Shown one piece after another: positions 60,495-64,000 of a stretch of DNA of 64,000 nucleotides. Each line of letters opens with the position of its first letter. Position 1 is the stretch's first letter. The stretch is from Achromobacter spanius. Lineage in GTDB: Bacteria > Pseudomonadota > Gammaproteobacteria > Burkholderiales > Burkholderiaceae_B. A program made the translations under genes and the position numbers. The stretch covers positions 6,324,001 to 6,388,000 of the forward strand of contig NZ_CP034689.1 of NCBI RefSeq assembly GCF_003994415.1, given 5' to 3'. The notes beneath the pieces were generated by a model. It made no database searches, was not told the origin of the DNA, and saw nothing but the letters and a program-made list of their open reading frames with translations.

Positions 60495-61283
60495 TTGCTG
60501 CGCATCACGTCGATCAATCTCAACGGCATCCGCTCCGCCTTCCGCAAGGGCCTGCAACCTTGGATGGAAAAACATGCGGCGGACATACTTTGCCTTCAGG
60601 AAATCAAGATTGCCGAGCCGGACCTGACGGACGACCTGCGTCATCCGCCTGGCTATACCGGCCACTTCCACCACGCGGTGAAAAAGGGCTACAGCGGCGT
60701 GGGCATCTACCTGCGTAACGCCGCCGAGCGCGTGAACATCGGCCTGGGTTGCGAAGAATTCGACCCCGAAGGCCGCATCATCCGCGCCGACTGGAAGAAC
60801 CTGTCGGTGGTCAGCGCCTACCTGCCCTCGGGCTCCAGCGGCGACGAGCGCCAGCAGGCCAAGTACCGCTTCCTGGATCGCTTCGGGCCGTGGATCGACG
60901 CTCTGATGCACGAGCACAAAACCACCGGCCGCGAATTCGTCATCTGCGGCGACTGGAACATCGCGCACAAGGAAATCGACCTGAAGAACTGGAAGGGCAA
61001 CATGAAGAATTCGGGCTTCCTGCCCGAAGAACGCGCCTGGCTGACCGACGTGTTCGACAAGCGCGGCTTTGTGGACGTGTTCCGTACCATCGATGATCGC
61101 CCTGATCAGTACACCTGGTGGAGCAACCGTGGCCAGGCCTGGGCCAAGAACGTAGGGTGGCGGATCGATTACCAGATCGCCACACCCGGCATTGCCGCCC
61201 GCGCGCGCAACGTGGCCATCTACAAGGACGAGCGCTTTTCCGACCATGCGCCGTTGACGATCGATTACGACACCACGCTTTGA
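60495..61283 (+). CDS. xth: Exodeoxyribonuclease III
   Basis: A 262-residue AP endonuclease/3' exonuclease of base-excision repair. The metal-binding Glu36 is in CLQEIKI; GDWNIAHKEIDL and the C-terminal FSDHAPLTIDY carry the catalytic Asp/Asn and His. Translation starts with TTG at 60495, supported by AGGAG eight bases upstream; no ATG fits the conserved start LRITSINLNGIRSA. Length is typical. Confidence 0.95.
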   Translation: MLRITSINLNGIRSAFRKGLQPWMEKHAADILCLQEIKIAEPDLTDDLRHPPGYTGHFHHAVKKGYSGVGIYLRNAAERVNIGLGCEEFDPEGRIIRADWKNLSVVSAYLPSGSSGDERQQAKYRFLDRFGPWIDALMHEHKTTGREFVICGDWNIAHKEIDLKNWKGNMKNSGFLPEERAWLTDVFDKRGFVDVFRTIDDRPDQYTWWSNRGQAWAKNVGWRIDYQIATPGIAARARNVAIYKDERFSDHAPLTIDYDTTL

Positions 61284-61760
61284 TAGGTAAAGGCGGGCGC
61301 GCGCGGCGCGTCCACTGATGCCGACCGGCACCACGGGCGTCAAATCACGGTCCGATCAATAAAATAATAAGGGACGCATAGCGTACCCGTGAGGCGCTTG
61401 CCGACCCTTGCCTTGGCGTCAAACCCCTTTGTTTGCGCGGTCCAACGGCAATTTCAGCCCTACACTTTTATTTCCATAAACCGGGGACACATTAAAATCC
61501 CCAGCGAAATCAACGACTGCCCTGAAATTTCGGCCATTTTTCCGTATCAAGACCGCATCCTTTTCTAAATACGTCCCCATTTTATTAAAAGAAAAACCGC
61601 TTTCTTTTCAACGCACTAAGACGTTCAGGCACCTTTGCGCAGGGCAACAAATTTCCCCTACACTTGCGCACCATGACGGTGCTGTTTATGCACCAGAATA
61701 ATTAATCCGCGCCCCACAATGGCGCAGAACGCACCCATTCGTAGCACCCCCGAGGAAATC
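61284..61760. promoter_or_regulatory. AT-rich region upstream of gdhA with tandem promoter-like copies
   Basis: A 477-base gap of lower GC than anything around it. A TTGCGC-N18-TACACT promoter candidate is at 61635-61664, about 95 bases before gdhA. A diverged copy with TTTGCGC, AATTTC and CCCTACACTT lies 200 bases upstream (61432-61467), but its spacer is 22 bases and so is probably poor. GGGGACGC-type stem (61371-61388) and REP-like GGGGA/TCCCC pieces (61483-61502, 61573-61591) are also here. No protein gene is supported. Confidence 0.45.
61483..61591. repeat. REP-like GGGGAC fragments
   Basis: GGGGA (61483-61487) pairs with TCCCC (61498-61502) around ACATTAAAA; about 70 bases later GTCCCCATTTTATTAAAAG (61573-61591) repeats the motif in inverse. 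The same GTCCCCATTT phrase is near 12275. Likely degenerate remnants of a REP-type palindromic element. Confidence 0.4.
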
Positions 61761-63107
<1,347 letters not shown>

Positions 63108-63146
63108 TCCCGGCCCCGGTCGCCACATAAAGCATGGCGGCCCATG

Positions 63147-63177
63147 AAGAATGGCGGCTCATCGAGCCGCCATTCTT
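63147..63177. terminator. Bidirectional terminator between gdhA and the copper chaperone gene
   Basis: AAGAATGGCGGCTC pairs perfectly over 14 bases with GAGCCGCCATTCTT around an ATC loop, with a T-rich right flank. It serves both convergent genes. Confidence 0.88.
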
Positions 63178-63201
63178 GTTATTCCGTCACCAATCGCGCG
63201 C

Positions 63202-63699
63202 TCAGTGCTTCATGGCGCCGTGATCGTGGTTCATGCTCATGCCGGGGTTGTGCGACGCTGGCTTGACCTTGAATTGCACGGCGACTTCGCCAGCCTTTTC
63301 AAACTTCAGCGTGGCAGGCACGGTGGCGCCGTCCTTGAACGGCGCGCGCAGCTTGATGAACATGACGTGATAGCCGCCCGGGCTGAGCTTGACCTCGGCA
63401 TCGGCCGGCACCACGATGCCGCCTTCCACCTGGCGCATCTTGGACACGCCGTTCTCCGTCAGCACGGTGTGCAGCTCGACCCGTTCCGCGGCATCGGACG
63501 ACACCGACAACAGGCGGTCCTCGGTCTTGGCATCGTTATCGATGTCCATATACCCCGCCCCATTGGACTGGCCCGGCGCCGACGCACGCACCCAGACATC
63601 GTCGATTTCGATCTGGCCAACCTTATAGTCCTTCGCCCACGCCGATCCGGCCGTGCACAGGCCCAGGGCGGCGATGAATGCGAATTTGCGGATATTCAT
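63202..63699 (-). CDS. Periplasmic copper chaperone PCu(A)C
   Basis: A 165-residue secreted copper chaperone (DUF461 family). The signal peptide ends SAWA at residue 22. Predicted Cu(I) ligands His77, Met88, His111 and Met113 follow the H-x10-M-x22-H-x-M pattern (consensus x21). The C-terminus (HNPGMSMNHDHGAMKH) is His/Met-rich and may add copper sites. PCu(A)C delivers copper to the CuA centre of haem-copper oxidases. A strong AGGAGG ribosome site precedes the ATG. No sco gene is adjacent. Confidence 0.92.
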   Translation of the reverse strand: MNIRKFAFIAALGLCTAGSAWAKDYKVGQIEIDDVWVRASAPGQSNGAGYMDIDNDAKTEDRLLSVSSDAAERVELHTVLTENGVSKMRQVEGGIVVPADAEVKLSPGGYHVMFIKLRAPFKDGATVPATLKFEKAGEVAVQFKVKPASHNPGMSMNHDHGAMKH

Positions 63700-63719
63700 G
63701 GGGGTGTCCTCCTAGTGGG

Positions 63720-64000
63720 TTAACGCCGCCGGACCAAGCTGCGGGCGGCCGACAGAACCGAATCGGTCAAGGCTTCCATCGCCTCGGAGTTTACCCGCCA
63801 ATGCTGCCAGTACAGCGGCACGTCCTCCCAGGCGCGGCCGCGAAGCAGCATCAGATGACCTGCATCAAGATGCTCTTGCACCAACGGCAGCGGGTTCATG
63901 GTCCAACCCAGACCGCCCAGCGTGGCCTGCACGAAGGCGCGTGTGGACGGCACCCACCAGACCGGCGGCTGCCAGGGCGCGGGGTCCGAGATCTTGTGCG
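63720..64000 (-). CDS. LysR-family regulator, ArgP/IciA-like, C-terminal fragment
   Basis: Only the last ~92 residues are inside the window; the gene runs off the right edge. The visible part reads HKISDPAPWQPPVWWVPSTRA, then FVQATLGGLGWTMNPLPLVQEHL and DVPLYWQHWRVNSEAMEALTD, the typical end of ArgP (IciA). ArgP senses lysine/arginine and controls argO/lysE export and DNA-synthesis genes. It is convergent with nothing: the copper chaperone gene lies downstream on the same strand. Confidence 0.8.
   Translation of the reverse strand, partial: HKISDPAPWQPPVWWVPSTRAFVQATLGGLGWTMNPLPLVQEHLDAGHLMLLRGRAWEDVPLYWQHWRVNSEAMEALTDSVLSAARSLVRRR

Overview
The window is about 64 kb of GC-rich, densely packed chromosome from a Gram-negative betaproteobacterium. 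Gene content and protein style point to the family Alcaligenaceae, most likely Achromobacter or a close Bordetella relative. Supporting signs are a DUF4148 protein, two orphan periplasmic solute-binding proteins, a Bordetella-like porin and the arrangement of the kds-lpt, ptsN-hprK and mre genes. No rRNA, tRNA, CRISPR array, prophage or complete insertion sequence was seen. Both ends are cut inside genes: fmt on the left and an argP-like LysR gene on the right.

Layout. 1-8 kb: fmt-def, divergent dprA, HMG-CoA lyase with a small membrane protein, an amino-acid binding protein, an aminotransferase, a YggS-type PLP protein and a TTT/Bug binding protein. 8-18 kb: a 1319-residue DUF3683 FAD/Fe-S oxidoreductase, a YqaA-type membrane protein, ilvA, a porin, a triple-repeat DUF4148 protein and a LysR regulator. 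18-27 kb: apt, then a complete cytochrome bd locus (GbsR/MarR regulator, cydA, cydB, cydX, cydD, cydC), then purT. 27-35 kb: the Kdo/LPS export run kdsD-kdsC-lptC-lptA-lptB, followed by hpf, ptsN, hprK and a MocR-type regulator. 35-43 kb: two c-type cytochromes, rapZ-rlpA, ogt-rsmI, and yraN-diaA-dolP-tlpA. 43-49 kb: metQ, argB, a HAD phosphatase, slmA, a DASS transporter and an Ldh2-type dehydrogenase. 49-55 kb: the rod-shape operon mreB-mreC-mreD-mrdA-rodA. 55-64 kb: gatC-gatA-gatB, a VapC-type toxin-antitoxin pair, pyrE, xth, gdhA, a PCu(A)C copper chaperone and an argP-like gene.

The genes form coherent modules: envelope building (Kdo, Lpt, Mre/Rod, RlpA, DolP), bd-type respiration with its own assembly transporter, nitrogen/PTS-Ntr signalling (ptsN, hprK, rapZ, gdhA) and central nucleotide and amino-acid metabolism. 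Many neighbours are translationally coupled through ATGA or GTGA overlaps.

Most of the window is ordinary core genome, and I see no clear new multi-gene system. The best leads are these. (1) A roughly 65-bp inverted-repeat element is present in seven copies, all in convergent 3'-3' junctions; at two of the three sites it supplies the stop codon of a neighbouring gene. (2) Two apparent one-base losses in G runs break rodA and the start of mreC in the same operon. (3) A perfect FNR-type box and a 51-bp stem-loop lie in front of the DASS transporter. (4) The metQ leader can form two mutually exclusive hairpins. (5) rpoN is missing from its usual slot between lptB and hpf. (6) The promoter in front of ptsN would give a leaderless message.
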